DNA from: Chthoniobacterales bacterium
GTDB taxonomy: Bacteria > Verrucomicrobiota > Verrucomicrobiia > Chthoniobacterales > UBA10450
DNA: 50,194 bases
Direction: 5' to 3'
Assembly: GCA_013812515.1 (NCBI GenBank)
Contig: JACCTI010000005.1
Location: 1-50,194 of the forward strand
In this document: in pieces, positions 16,669 through 25,357 of the stretch
How positions within the stretch are numbered: position 1 is the first letter of the stretch
Layout: each line of letters starts with the position of its first letter
Notes under the pieces: generated by a model
The model's database searches: none
What the model saw: the letters and a program-made list of their open reading frames with translations, nothing else
Told to the model about the DNA's origin: nothing
Position numbers and translations under genes: made by a program

Positions 16669-17217
16669 ATGAAAAGATTGAAATTCTTTGCCGCAATTGC
16701 TGTCGTCCTCGCAGGATCCACCAGCGCGGTGAAAGCACATTTGGTAGACGCAGGCGGCCTCTTCTCGCCCCCAGGAAGTCAGTTATTAGATCCAGCTGTC
16801 AGAGCGGCCGCGCTGGAAAGTCAATTCCACACTGGCCCACTTACCTTCCTCGGGAGGTATGTTCATGACCGAACGGGCGCGGTGACATTCGTGCCTGGCG
16901 CGATCAGCGATCCATCCAAACTGAGCTTTACGCACACGGAATTCCTGACCGGTTTGCTGTCGTGGGACCTTGCCGGTACCGGCTTTCAAAACAAGTGGGG
17001 CGTCACGCTGTTTTCTGGTGACGACTATGCATTTAATGAAGCCTACCGAGTCACCCGCGACGAGTTCCTTAACTCGCTGGGCCCGCAGCTGATGTTCGGA
17101 ACGCCGATAGATATTTTTGGCACCGCCAGTGGGGTTCCCGAGGCGGGGTCCACCGCGCTGCTTCTCGGTATTACAGGCGTGGGTTTCGGCCTATTGCGTC
17201 GTTTCCGAGCGCACTGA
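16669..17217 (+). CDS. VPDSG-CTERM-type exported protein 1
   Basis: The 182-residue product has a signal peptide (MKRLKFFAAIAVVLAGSTSA, cleavage near VKA) and a C-terminal sorting tail: GVPEAGSTALLLGITGVGFG followed by the basic cluster RRFRAH. VP(D/E)xGST plus a hydrophobic helix plus arginines is the VPDSG-CTERM signal processed by an exosortase in Verrucomicrobia; no exosortase gene lies in this window. The middle part (QFHTGPLTFLG, FVPGAISDPSKLSFT, SWDLAGTGFQNK) has no family I recognise. The ATG at 16669 starts the signal peptide; the frame is open to 16549. A damaged paralogue follows. Confidence 0.75.
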   Translation: MKRLKFFAAIAVVLAGSTSAVKAHLVDAGGLFSPPGSQLLDPAVRAAALESQFHTGPLTFLGRYVHDRTGAVTFVPGAISDPSKLSFTHTEFLTGLLSWDLAGTGFQNKWGVTLFSGDDYAFNEAYRVTRDEFLNSLGPQLMFGTPIDIFGTASGVPEAGSTALLLGITGVGFGLLRRFRAH

Positions 17218-17382
17218 TCTACTCGCGAATGCCCGCGCATGCAAGGCCTACGTTTCCGATTGGTCTGTGCCTCGCTGATGTGAGGCTAAATCCGCTGGAG
17301 GAACTGGTAGCGGAGGTGTCGATGTCTTGACAGTTGCTAGGCTGTCGCCGGCGGTTCTATGCTTCTCAAGCGTCTCAATCTT

Positions 17383-17921
17383 ATGAAAACATTAAAATTT
17401 GTCTGCCCAATGGTTGTCGCCTTCGCAGGACTTACAAGTTCGGTGAACGCGGATCGATATTTGCGGGGCAAATATTCCCTGGGATCCAGCTGACCAAGCG
17501 GCGGGTGCTGGAGGAGCAGTTCCACACTGGTCCACTTACCTTCCTTGGTCTGTATGGTCATGACCCAGAAACGGGCGCTGTGATATTCCTGCCTGGCGCG
17601 ATCAGCGATCCAGCCAGACTGAGCTTTACGCCAACGGATCGCCTGACCGGCCTGGTATCTTGGGATCTCATCGGCACCGGTTTTCAAAATAGATTCGTCA
17701 CGGCGGACGTATTTGAGGACGACTTTGACGTTGTTAACGTCTTCCGCGTCACTCAGGACGAGTTTCTTAACTCGCGCGGCGCAGCCGCCGTCCGGAATCG
17801 ATGGAGTGCTGATCTACTTTTCGGGACCCCCAGCAGAGTGCCCGACACAGGGTCTACGGCGGTGCTGCTCGGTAGCACACTCGTTGGTTTCGGGCTAATG
17901 CACCGTTTCCTCGCACACTGA
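17383..17921 (+). pseudogene. VPDSG-CTERM-type protein 2, frameshifted paralogue
   Basis: This is a tandem copy of the preceding gene. The ATG at 17383 opens a matching signal peptide (MKTLKFVCPMVVAFAGLTSS) but this frame stops at about 17511. The rest (EEQFHTGPLTFLGLYGHD to the tail RVPDTGSTAVLLGSTLVGFG and HRFLAH) is in another frame. Against copy 1 the stretch between signal peptide and QFHTGP is 19 bases shorter, which causes the shift. The upstream sequences of both copies also match (GGTAGCGGAGGTGT, then TGTCTTGA), so promoter regions were duplicated too. The other-frame ORF beginning at 17334 lacks a signal peptide, so the copy is probably dead. Confidence 0.65.
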
Positions 17922-17986
17922 CTTCCCGCTTCCGGCGGGCGATGCCGCTTGAATCATGCCGCGCTATGGGCTGTGTCGGACGACGC

Positions 17987-18094
17987 GAAGCGATCGTGCG
18001 CCTGAGCCGACTCGTTCGCGAGACACTCGACAAGCTACCGCTGCCCGAAGACGTGCTCGCATCTGTTGATGTGGACCCTTACCAGCTCTTGTAG
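17987..18094 (+). repeat. Second copy of the priA 3' end
   Basis: These 108 bases repeat priA 16309-16416 without indels, including the stop codon. Sixteen of 36 codons differ, yet only one changes the residue (Phe to Leu in KLPFPED). The copy therefore comes from a priA allele that was under selection and did not decay in place. It sits directly before the complete substrate-binding protein gene, the position the true priA end would have without the VPDSG cassette. The rest of 17922-18276 holds a short GCGACA/TGTCGC hairpin and no gene. Confidence 0.85.
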
Positions 18095-18276
18095 GTAGCG
18101 CGACACTCTTGTCGCCGAGAAGAGGAGAGCAATCAGGGCAACAGTTCTCACGCGGTCGGTAAGCAGGTGTTGAACTATCGCTATGGATCAACCGGAGGAC
18201 GGAGTTCCGTCCCGAGTTCGCCAGCGCTTTGCTTTCGCTGCTGATACGCTAGCATAAGCCCGCCCGCTGACCTGCC

Positions 18277-19335
18277 ATGACCTTCCGGAAAACTCTGCTG
18301 TTGGCGGCTTTCGTGATTCTAGCTGGCATCACGTTGCTGCATAGCGCGTTAAATCTGCACGTTTTCGATGCTCGGCTCAAAACCGGGGCCGGCGGGCGAG
18401 ACAAATTTCGCGTGGGTTTTTTGCCGGTAACGTGCCATCTCACCTGCCCCGTCACGGACTTCATCAATAAGCAGCTCGTCGGCGCGAGCACGTTCGATCC
18501 GATCCGTTTTCAAGGCTGGCCGGAACTGAAGGAAGCGTATCTCTCGGGCTACTCGCCGGCGACGTTCATCCTCGCGCCGATGGCGATCGCGCTTCGCGAG
18601 CAAGGCGTGCCGATTAAGATTGTGTATCTAGGGCACCGTGAAGGCGGCGACGTCATGGTGCATAAAGAGTCGCAGATCTTCCGCACAGAAGATCTCAAAG
18701 GAAAAACCGTGGCGGTGCCGGGCCGCTACGCAAATCACCGCCTCATTCTCTACCGGGAGCTCAAGAAAGCGGGCATGCAGCTGAGCGACATCAAGCTTGT
18801 CGAAATGCCGCCGCCCGATATGCCGGCCGCGCTGTATTCACGCTCGGTCGATGCGATCACGTCCGGCGAGCCGTTCATGGGACAAAGCGAGCTGGATGGC
18901 TACGGCCGCGCGCTTTACCGCGTCAAGGATGTGTGGCCCGGTTTCATTTCGTGCGTGCTCGCCGTCCATGAAGACGTAATCAAAAGCCGTCGCGCGGAAG
19001 TGCAGGGGCTGGTTGACGGCATCGCGAAAAGTGGAAAATGGCTCGACACGAAAATGGAGAACCGCATGGCCGCGGCACAGTTTGTGAGCACGCTTTACTA
19101 CAATCAGAACCCGCGATTACTCAGCTACGTGCTCAGCAAACCACCCGATCGCGTGAAGTATAGCCAGTTAAAACCGACGCGGCCGAACTTCGAGGAAATC
19201 GAAATTCTGGCAAAGGAAGCGGGCATTCTGAAAGGCACGGCGCACTTTGAGGATTACATCGACGACACATTCGCACCCGATGACAACGTCGTGGTCGCCC
19301 ACGCTTACCCTGCCCCGCCCCGTGAGCGCGAATGA
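18277..19335 (+). CDS. ABC transporter substrate-binding protein (NrtA/SsuA/TauA-like)
   Basis: The 352-residue protein has an N-terminal membrane or signal segment (TLLLAAFVILAGITLLHSAL) and a periplasmic binding-protein fold. FRVGFLPVTCHLTCPVTDF at 44-62 corresponds to the start of the nitrate/sulfonate/bicarbonate family domain; EDLKGKTVAVPGRYANHRL at 138-156 and ITSGEPFMGQSELDGYG at 194-210 are typical later elements. Nitrate, sulfonates, taurine, pyrimidine precursors or other small ligands are all possible. It overlaps the permease gene by 14 bp if that uses GTG at 19322. A remnant of a second copy lies at 16441-16530. Confidence 0.85.
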   Translation: MTFRKTLLLAAFVILAGITLLHSALNLHVFDARLKTGAGGRDKFRVGFLPVTCHLTCPVTDFINKQLVGASTFDPIRFQGWPELKEAYLSGYSPATFILAPMAIALREQGVPIKIVYLGHREGGDVMVHKESQIFRTEDLKGKTVAVPGRYANHRLILYRELKKAGMQLSDIKLVEMPPPDMPAALYSRSVDAITSGEPFMGQSELDGYGRALYRVKDVWPGFISCVLAVHEDVIKSRRAEVQGLVDGIAKSGKWLDTKMENRMAAAQFVSTLYYNQNPRLLSYVLSKPPDRVKYSQLKPTRPNFEEIEILAKEAGILKGTAHFEDYIDDTFAPDDNVVVAHAYPAPPRERE

Positions 19336-20233
19336 ATCGACGCTGGGTGGCGCGCCCGTTCCGCGTGCTGGTCTGGCCGTCTCGCCGGAACAAGCTTCCG
19401 AAGTTTGCGACTCGCGAATGCTTTCGGAGTGGCCAGCACGCGAGACGCACGCGCGCCCCGGAGCTCATCTCGCGCACGTTGGGTTGAGGATCGGTCTGCC
19501 ACTCGCAGTCGCTTTTGCCTTCCTCCTCCTGTGGCATGCCGGCGTGCGCTTTTCCGGGAGCGATCTTTTCCCAACGCCGCTCGAGGTAGCGCGGGGAATC
19601 ATCGAGCTGGGACAAAGAGGCTTGCTCCTGAAATACGTGGTCGCATCGCTCTTTCGCGTCAGTTGGGGCTTTACCCTGGCCGTGCTCATCGGGGTTCCGC
19701 TGGGCCTTCTTCTCGGCTGGTACGCGCGCGCTTTTCAAGCTTTCAACCCGCTCATTCAAATTTTTCGCCCGATCTCCCCCATCGCCTGGATTCCACTCGC
19801 AATTCTTTGGTTCGGCGTGACGGACATGGCTCCGATTTTTCTGATCTTTCTCGCGAGTGTCTTCCCGATCACCGTCTCCGCCATTGCCGCCGTGCAGAAC
19901 ATGCAGCCGGTTTACTTGCGCGCCGCACAGAACTTCGGCCTCAGCAGGGGCGAGCTTTTCCGGCAGGTGATCCTGCGCGCGAGCTTGCCCCAGATTATCA
20001 CCGGGATTCGCATCGCGCTGGGCGTGGCGTGGCTCGTAGTAGTGGCGGCGGAGATGATCGCAGTGAACAGCGGTCTCGGCTACCTCATTATCGACGCTCG
20101 GAATGCCGGAAAGCGTTATGACCTGGTGGTCGCGGGGATGGTCATGATCGGATTAATCGGGCTGGTGCTCGATTTGCTCGTTAGGCAGCTGGAGAAGTTC
20201 GACGAGGTCCGGTGGGGCTACGCGAAGCGATGA
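19322..20233 (+). CDS. ABC transporter permease (SsuC/TauC/NrtB-like)
   Basis: With the GTG start at 19322 the protein has 303 residues: about 50 variable N-terminal residues, then six hydrophobic helices. The cytoplasmic coupling motif of the family appears as AAQNFGLSRGELFRQVILRASLPQIITGIRIALG, an EAA-type loop. WIPLAILWFGVTDMAPIFLI and AAEMIAVNSGLGYLIIDAR are other typical segments. The frame is open to 19247, but that start would lie deep in the preceding gene. It is the middle gene of a binding protein-permease-ATPase operon, with ATGA overlap to the ATPase gene. Confidence 0.85.
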   Translation: MSANESTLGGAPVPRAGLAVSPEQASEVCDSRMLSEWPARETHARPGAHLAHVGLRIGLPLAVAFAFLLLWHAGVRFSGSDLFPTPLEVARGIIELGQRGLLLKYVVASLFRVSWGFTLAVLIGVPLGLLLGWYARAFQAFNPLIQIFRPISPIAWIPLAILWFGVTDMAPIFLIFLASVFPITVSAIAAVQNMQPVYLRAAQNFGLSRGELFRQVILRASLPQIITGIRIALGVAWLVVVAAEMIAVNSGLGYLIIDARNAGKRYDLVVAGMVMIGLIGLVLDLLVRQLEKFDEVRWGYAKR

Positions 20234-21111
20234 AGGAAGAAAACGGCGGACATCCAACGTCGAACGTCGACCGCTCGAAGGAACAGCCGGCGGTGCGGTT
20301 CGATCTGCGAGGTTTTCTCACCCCGGCTGAGTCAGCAATCACCCTTCGGAATGTCTCAGTGGTGTTTCCCGGCAAGCGCTCGGGCGAAGCGATCCACGTC
20401 CTCGACGATGTCTGCGCCAGCGTCGCTCAAGGCGAGTTCGTCTGCCTGGTTGGGCCAAGCGGTTGCGGCAAATCGACGCTTCTGAACATCGTCGGAGGCT
20501 TCCTGCCTGCCACTGCAGGCGAAGTGCTGGTGGAGGGAAAAGCGGTCCGCGGCCCCGACCCGCGCCGCATCTATGTCTTTCAGGAGAACGGTGTGTTCCC
20601 TTGGCTGAGCGTGCGCGAAAACATTGCCTTCGGATTACGGAGCCGCGCGAGCACGGAACGCGCGCGCATTGTCGCTCATTACACAGCCATGGTCGGCCTC
20701 GACGGTTTCGAGGCCGCCTATCCGGGAGAACTTTCCGGCGGCATGCGGCAGCGCGTCGAGATCGCCCGCGCCCTCGCGGCGAACCCTGACATTATCTACA
20801 TGGACGAGCCATTCGGCGCGCTCGATTTTATTACCCGGCTAAAAATGCGCGCTGATCTGGTTCGCATTTGGCAGAGCGAGAAGAAGACAATTCTTTTCGT
20901 CACTCACGACATCGAGGAAGCCGTGCAGCTCGCCGACCGCGTCCTCGTCATGAGCCCGCGACCTGCAACCATTCAGGAAGAGGTTAGGATCGACCTGCCG
21001 CGCCCGCGGGATTTAGATTCGCCCGGATACCTGGAGAAGCGGGATCAAATCTTTCGCGTCATGGGTATGAGCTTGCGCGTGGGGGAACAGTTGCAGGTCG
21101 CGGCGCTATGA
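20230..21111 (+). CDS. ABC transporter ATP-binding protein (SsuB/TauB/NrtD-like)
   Basis: The 293-residue ATPase has Walker A GPSGCGKST, the Q-loop VFQENGVFPWLSV, signature LSGGMRQRVEIARAL, Walker B IIYMDEPFGALD and the switch histidine in FVTHDIEEAV. The Q-loop/PWLSV combination is typical of nitrate/sulfonate/taurine importers. The start ATG at 20230 overlaps the permease stop as ATGA. The first 30 residues are poorly conserved and partly encoded by a CCAACGTCGAACGTCGA repeat at 20254-20270, so repeat insertion has probably extended the N-terminus. Confidence 0.92.
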   Translation: MKEENGGHPTSNVDRSKEQPAVRFDLRGFLTPAESAITLRNVSVVFPGKRSGEAIHVLDDVCASVAQGEFVCLVGPSGCGKSTLLNIVGGFLPATAGEVLVEGKAVRGPDPRRIYVFQENGVFPWLSVRENIAFGLRSRASTERARIVAHYTAMVGLDGFEAAYPGELSGGMRQRVEIARALAANPDIIYMDEPFGALDFITRLKMRADLVRIWQSEKKTILFVTHDIEEAVQLADRVLVMSPRPATIQEEVRIDLPRPRDLDSPGYLEKRDQIFRVMGMSLRVGEQLQVAAL

Positions 21112-21309
21112 GGAAGGCTTGAACAACGCGGCATCGATGATCGACCAGAGATGGATCAGCCAGCCGAGGAGAAAGACCCACAGTACGCCCGCGAGCACGA
21201 ACTGGATTAGAGCCATCAGGACGCGCCCCTGAATCAGTTGCCCCAAGCCGGGGATGAAGAAGCTGCACAACGCGGCGATCACGTTTCCAGTCGAGCCTTG
21301 GCCTGCCAT
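21106..21309 (-). CDS. Small TM2-like membrane protein
   Basis: The 67-residue product has two hydrophobic helices, NVIAALCSFFIPGLGQLIQG and ALIQFVLAGVLWVFLLGWLI, joined by a short basic turn, and ends with WSIIDAALFKPSS. The IPGLGQLIQG helix start and the WSIIDA end resemble TM2-type small membrane proteins. Function unknown. Its 3' end overlaps the convergent ATPase gene by a few bases. Confidence 0.7.
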   Translation of the reverse strand: MAGQGSTGNVIAALCSFFIPGLGQLIQGRVLMALIQFVLAGVLWVFLLGWLIHLWSIIDAALFKPSS

Positions 21310-21426
21310 GAGAGAACGCTTCAGCGATTCGTGCGCCGCGACAAGGGCTTTCTTGTGGTCGGCAAAAGACGACCACAGAATCGTGGCCGCGTAGAGCGAG
21401 ACGCGTGCGGGACGTCGGCGAGCGGG

Positions 21427-22239
21427 CTAAATCGCGCGGCTGCTGCCGGTGAATCCACCAGCGGGACTGGACGCGGCGAACCCTAGCATCTCCTCGAGGC
21501 GGCGCTGTGTCCAAGCCGTCTTAGCACGCGCACCGTCGTGGCCGCTCGATGCGGCCGCGGAGGCTTGCACGTCGTCCAAAACGCTCGCGAGCTCCCGCTG
21601 TTCCGCCGTGAGTCCGCTGCTCGTTTCGGCCGATCTCGCGCGTTCTCGCAGCTCTGCCAGCATTGCGGTGAGCGATACGTTTTCCTGCTTCGAGACGCGA
21701 AGCGCATCTCTCAACTGCTGGAACGAGAGATGAAAGGGGACCGTGGCGAGATCAACGTCGTCGTTTCGGGCAATCGCATTTGGCGGCGTGCAGATTGCTT
21801 CGGAAGTCGCCAGCGAATTCCAGATCCCCGGCGGATCAAAGAATCCAATTTCGCCGCTGTACGTCGCACCAGCTTCGGGAACCGTTACGTAGCAACTCCC
21901 GGCCATCGGTTCGATTTCCACCGTCTGTTGTTCGGAAGCACCGGAATTCAGCACTCGAAGGTAAACCTTTCGCGCGCGCGGAGATCGCTCTCGGAACGCG
22001 GTGCTCCAGTCGATATCCCAATAGACAAACAGGCTGTGTGGATCGCGCGGCATCAGGCAAAGCGTCCCACTCCCGTAAGAGCGCGGAAGCGCCCGTGACT
22101 CAGCGGCAGGCTGAGCGTTACCATAACTAATGACCGGCTGCGATGAGATCCGGTAGGCGGCGCCTTCCGCGGATGCGGCCTCCACAACCGCATCGTCGGC
22201 TGCGTCAGTTTTCGAATCCAACTCGAAGTCCTTGGCCAC
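21427..22239 (-). CDS. DUF4912 domain-containing protein
   Basis: The 270-residue soluble protein has a central DUF4912 domain starting near residue 48 with LPRSYGSGTLCLMPRDPHSL and FVYWDIDW, followed by a beta-rich part (KVYLRVLNSG, YSGEIGFFDPPG). The first 45 residues are acidic and the last 100 are polar and probably helical (RELASVLDDVQASA). No catalytic residues are recognisable and the role is unknown. The gene is divergent from the lipid kinase gene. Confidence 0.75.
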   Translation of the reverse strand: MAKDFELDSKTDAADDAVVEAASAEGAAYRISSQPVISYGNAQPAAESRALPRSYGSGTLCLMPRDPHSLFVYWDIDWSTAFRERSPRARKVYLRVLNSGASEQQTVEIEPMAGSCYVTVPEAGATYSGEIGFFDPPGIWNSLATSEAICTPPNAIARNDDVDLATVPFHLSFQQLRDALRVSKQENVSLTAMLAELRERARSAETSSGLTAEQRELASVLDDVQASAAASSGHDGARAKTAWTQRRLEEMLGFAASSPAGGFTGSSRAI

Positions 22240-22366
22240 GATTCGGCCGAGATGTTACTCGCGGCCACGATTCCGCCAAAGACAATAATCGGTCCTGAAC
22301 GAGACGCACTGCGAGAAGTCCGCCTCTGTTCGCAATCGCGTTGCCCTTTGGAAAGCTGGGACGAAG

Positions 22367-23275
22367 ATGTCTCCGCGAATCCCGAGTGTGAAGACCTGCA
22401 TCATCTGCAATCCGGGCGCCGGTAGCGTCGACGACCGTGAACTGATTCGCGGGAAGCTCTCGGCGTTCCCCTCGTCTAGTTTGCATTTCACCGAAAAGAG
22501 CGGGGATGCGACGCGATTGGCTGCGGATGCAATCTCACATGGTTGCGATCTGGTGATCGCCGCGGGTGGTGACGGGACGTTGAACGAAGTGATCAATGGC
22601 ATCGCGGCGCATTCCGACAAAGTGGAACTGGGTCTTGTCCCGCTCGGCACCGGCAACGATTTCGCGCGCATGCTGAACTTGCCGGACTCGATCGATGATT
22701 GCGTCGAGACGCTGCGCGTGGCCGAGCCGCTCCCGATCGATCTCGTCCGAGTGACGAGCGACGAGGTCCGCTACTTCATCAACGTCTCGGCCGGCGGATT
22801 CAGCGGGACCGTCAACGAGAAACTCACGCCCGAGATCAAGCAGAGCTGGGGCCCACTCGCTTATCTGCGCTGCGCGGCGGAAGCGCTCCCCGAGTTGCGC
22901 GTCTATAAGACGACGATCACACTCGACGACATGAGCACGATGGAAGTCGATCTCTACAATGCGGTGATCGCGAATGGCCGCTACGTTGCCGGTGGAACGT
23001 TAATCGCGCCCGACGCCTCGATCGATGACGGATTGCTCGACATCATCCTGATTCCGGAAAATCCTGCCGGCAGCATCGCTTTAGTCGCGGCGCAGATTGC
23101 TGTCGGCGCGCATCTGACAAGTGAAGGGGTCATCTTTCGCCGTGCTGCCAAAGTCGTTGTAAATTCCACCCCGGGAATGTGGTTCAACGTCGACGGTGAA
23201 TTAGTTGGGAACGAACCGGCGACGTTCGAGGTATTGCCCCGCGCCTTGCGTTTTCGTGCGGGACCAAAGACGTGA
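22367..23275 (+). CDS. Diacylglycerol/lipid kinase (DagK/YegS family)
   Basis: The 302-residue protein carries the DAGK catalytic domain: KTCIICNPGAGSVDDRE at the N-terminus, the ATP-binding AAGGDGTLNEVINGIA near 66-81, and PLGTGNDFARML near 93-104. The C-terminal domain includes NVSAGGFSG and ASIDDGLLDIILI. These are the usual lipid-kinase motifs; the natural lipid could be diacylglycerol, sphingoid base or another. The stop codon overlaps the GTG start of the next gene (GTGA), so the two are translationally coupled. Confidence 0.88.
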   Translation: MSPRIPSVKTCIICNPGAGSVDDRELIRGKLSAFPSSSLHFTEKSGDATRLAADAISHGCDLVIAAGGDGTLNEVINGIAAHSDKVELGLVPLGTGNDFARMLNLPDSIDDCVETLRVAEPLPIDLVRVTSDEVRYFINVSAGGFSGTVNEKLTPEIKQSWGPLAYLRCAAEALPELRVYKTTITLDDMSTMEVDLYNAVIANGRYVAGGTLIAPDASIDDGLLDIILIPENPAGSIALVAAQIAVGAHLTSEGVIFRRAAKVVVNSTPGMWFNVDGELVGNEPATFEVLPRALRFRAGPKT

Positions 23276-23751
23276 ACGCGAAGGTTCTCGGCCTGGAGCA
23301 GATCGCGCAGGTCGCGAGGCGTCTGCGCGCCGAAGGCAAAAAGCTGGTGGTTACAAACGGCTGCTTCGATCTGCTGCACGTCGGTCACGTGCGTTACCTC
23401 GAAAGGGCGCGAAAACTGGGCGACGCACTGGCTGTGGGCGTGAATGGCGACGATTCTGTTCGCGCTCTCAAAGGCGAGGCGCGCCCGCTGAACAACGAGA
23501 GTGACCGCGCGGAGGTGCTGGCTGCATTGGCCTGCGTCGATTTCGTGACGATCTTCCCTGAAGTCCGGGCCACGCATTTTCTCGAGCGCGTGCAGCCGGG
23601 CATTTACGTGAAGGGTGGTGACTACAAACCTGAAACGCTGGATGCGCGGGAATCAGCGGCCTTGCAGAAGGTCGGCGCGGACGTCCGGATCATTCCATTC
23701 GAGCCAGGCTATTCGACTTCGAGTTTGATCGAACGAATGCAGGGCGCGTAG
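23272..23751 (+). CDS. rfaE2: D-glycero-beta-D-manno-heptose 1-phosphate adenylyltransferase
   Basis: The 159-residue enzyme is the stand-alone cytidylyltransferase-like half of HldE. It has VTNGCFDLLHVGHVRYLERA with the HVGH nucleotide-binding motif, NGDDSVRALKG, and the C-terminal YSTSSLIERM. It transfers AMP to heptose 1-phosphate, giving ADP-heptose for the lipopolysaccharide core, which implies a Gram-negative envelope. The GTG start at 23272 overlaps the stop of the lipid kinase gene. Confidence 0.9.
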   Translation: MNAKVLGLEQIAQVARRLRAEGKKLVVTNGCFDLLHVGHVRYLERARKLGDALAVGVNGDDSVRALKGEARPLNNESDRAEVLAALACVDFVTIFPEVRATHFLERVQPGIYVKGGDYKPETLDARESAALQKVGADVRIIPFEPGYSTSSLIERMQGA

Positions 23752-23752
23752 C

Positions 23753-24328
23753 ATGGCAGCCATCGGCATTGGCATTCTAGGCTCCGGCGCGGGCAGTAAT
23801 TGCCGGGCAATTCTGGAGCGGATCCGCGATGGCACTCTTTGCGCGGAAGCACGCGTCGTGATCTCGGATGTTTTCGATGCCGGCATCCTGCATGTGGCAC
23901 AGGAGTTCGGCGTCCCGAACGCGTATCTCCCACCCGGTAAATACCGGACGCGCTTCGAGCAGGAGGCGGAGTTCCTCCTCGTGCAGATGCTGCACGAGGC
24001 GGCCGTGGAGCTCGTGGTGCTGGCTGGATTCATGCGCGTGCTCAAGCAGCCAATGCTGGCCGCCTTTCCGCACCGAATCCTGAACATTCATCCATCGCTC
24101 CTGCCGAAATTTCCCGGGCTGGAGGCGTGGAAGCAGGCGCTCACCGCCGGAGAAACTGTCACCGGTTGTACTGTGCACTATGTCGATGCGGCCGTGGATC
24201 ATGGCGAGATCATCGCGCAACGGCAGGTGCCGGTTATACCTAACGACACCTCCGAAACTTTGCACGCGCGCATTCAAGTGGCAGAACGCGAGCTCTACCC
24301 GGATGCGATCAGGCAGTTCTGCGAATAG
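23753..24328 (+). CDS. purN: Phosphoribosylglycinamide formyltransferase
   Basis: The 191-residue protein has the GART fold: ILGSGAGSNCRAILERI at the N-terminus, VVLAGFMRVL in the middle, the catalytic NIHPSLLPKFPG (Asn and His), and VDHGEIIAQRQVPV with the catalytic aspartate. It uses 10-formyl-tetrahydrofolate in step three of purine synthesis. It follows rfaE2 by 1 bp, so the three plus-strand genes from 22367 form one unit. The size is slightly short for the family, with a compact C-terminus. Confidence 0.9.
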   Translation: MAAIGIGILGSGAGSNCRAILERIRDGTLCAEARVVISDVFDAGILHVAQEFGVPNAYLPPGKYRTRFEQEAEFLLVQMLHEAAVELVVLAGFMRVLKQPMLAAFPHRILNIHPSLLPKFPGLEAWKQALTAGETVTGCTVHYVDAAVDHGEIIAQRQVPVIPNDTSETLHARIQVAERELYPDAIRQFCE

Positions 24329-24358
24329 CTTCTACCTAACGAAATACTATTCGTTCAC

Positions 24359-25357
24359 TCAGAGTCGCTCAGCCTTCTGATCGCGCCCGAGCAGTTCTTC
24401 GAGCGCTTGCGCCGGAGGCTTTCCCTCGTGCAGGACACCGTGAATCTGGTCGATGATGGGCGTTTCGATCCGCAAGCGTCGCGCACACTCGAAGGCGCTT
24501 TTTGTGGTTGGGATGCCTTCCGCCACCATCCGCATGGTCGAGGTAATCTGCTCGAGCGATTCTCCGCGGCCCAACTGCTCGCCGACGCGTCGGTTCCGGC
24601 TATACTGACTGAAGCAGGTCGCGATCAAGTCTCCGGCACCGCTGAGCCCGTAGAACGTCTTCGGATCTCCGCCCATCGCGGTTCCGAGGCGGAGCAACTC
24701 GGCCAAAGATCGCGTCACAAGCGCGGCCTTCGAGTTGTCGCCCAGACCAAAGCCATCACTCACACCGGCGGCGATTGCGAAGACATTCTTCAGGGCCCCA
24801 CCCAGTTCTATCCCGGTAGTTTCGTCGCTCGAATAAATCCGGAAGCGCGCGCTGCCGAGGTGCTGCTGCAGCTCTTCAGCGCACTCCGGCTGCTGGCAAC
24901 CAAGGACCGTTGCGGTTGGGAGGTCGCGCGAAACTTCGACGGCAAGATTCGGTCCAGACAAAACGGCAACCGTGTGCCCCGGGAAAATCTCCGCTAGAAT
25001 TTCCGTCATCCGGAGACCAGTGCCATGCTCGATTCCTTTCGTGCAGCTTAACAGAATGGCAGCACGATTCACTGAATTGCGCAGCCGTTCGGCGACGGAG
25101 CGGACTGCGACCGATGGAGTCACAAACACGATCAAATCGGCGTCCGCGCAGCTGGTAATATGACTGGTCGCGGCGACGGATGGTGGCAGGGCCACTCCGG
25201 GGAGGTAATCGGAATTTTCCCTTGTCGCCTGGACTCGTTCGATGCGCTCTCTGTCGTGGCCCCAGAGCACAATTTCTTTTCCGCCTTTCGCCCAAAGTAC
25301 TGCGAGCGCTGTCCCCCAGCTGCCCGCGCCGAGAATTGTTGTGCGGCTAAATTTCAC
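24359..25357 (-). CDS. gpsA: NAD(P)H-dependent glycerol-3-phosphate dehydrogenase
   Basis: The 332-residue enzyme has the Rossmann motif TILGAGSWGTALAVLWAKGG, the conserved LLSCTKGIEHGTGLRMTEIL, VLSGPNLAVEVSRDLPTA, the catalytic-lysine region IELGGALKNVFAIAAGVSDG, and LSGAGDLIATCFSQYSRNRR. It reduces dihydroxyacetone phosphate to sn-glycerol 3-phosphate for phospholipid synthesis. The start is GTG at 25357, overlapping the plsY stop as GTGA. The frame is open to 25696 but there it runs over plsY. The gene pair supplies and then acylates glycerol 3-phosphate. Confidence 0.92.
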   Translation of the reverse strand: MKFSRTTILGAGSWGTALAVLWAKGGKEIVLWGHDRERIERVQATRENSDYLPGVALPPSVAATSHITSCADADLIVFVTPSVAVRSVAERLRNSVNRAAILLSCTKGIEHGTGLRMTEILAEIFPGHTVAVLSGPNLAVEVSRDLPTATVLGCQQPECAEELQQHLGSARFRIYSSDETTGIELGGALKNVFAIAAGVSDGFGLGDNSKAALVTRSLAELLRLGTAMGGDPKTFYGLSGAGDLIATCFSQYSRNRRVGEQLGRGESLEQITSTMRMVAEGIPTTKSAFECARRLRIETPIIDQIHGVLHEGKPPAQALEELLGRDQKAERL

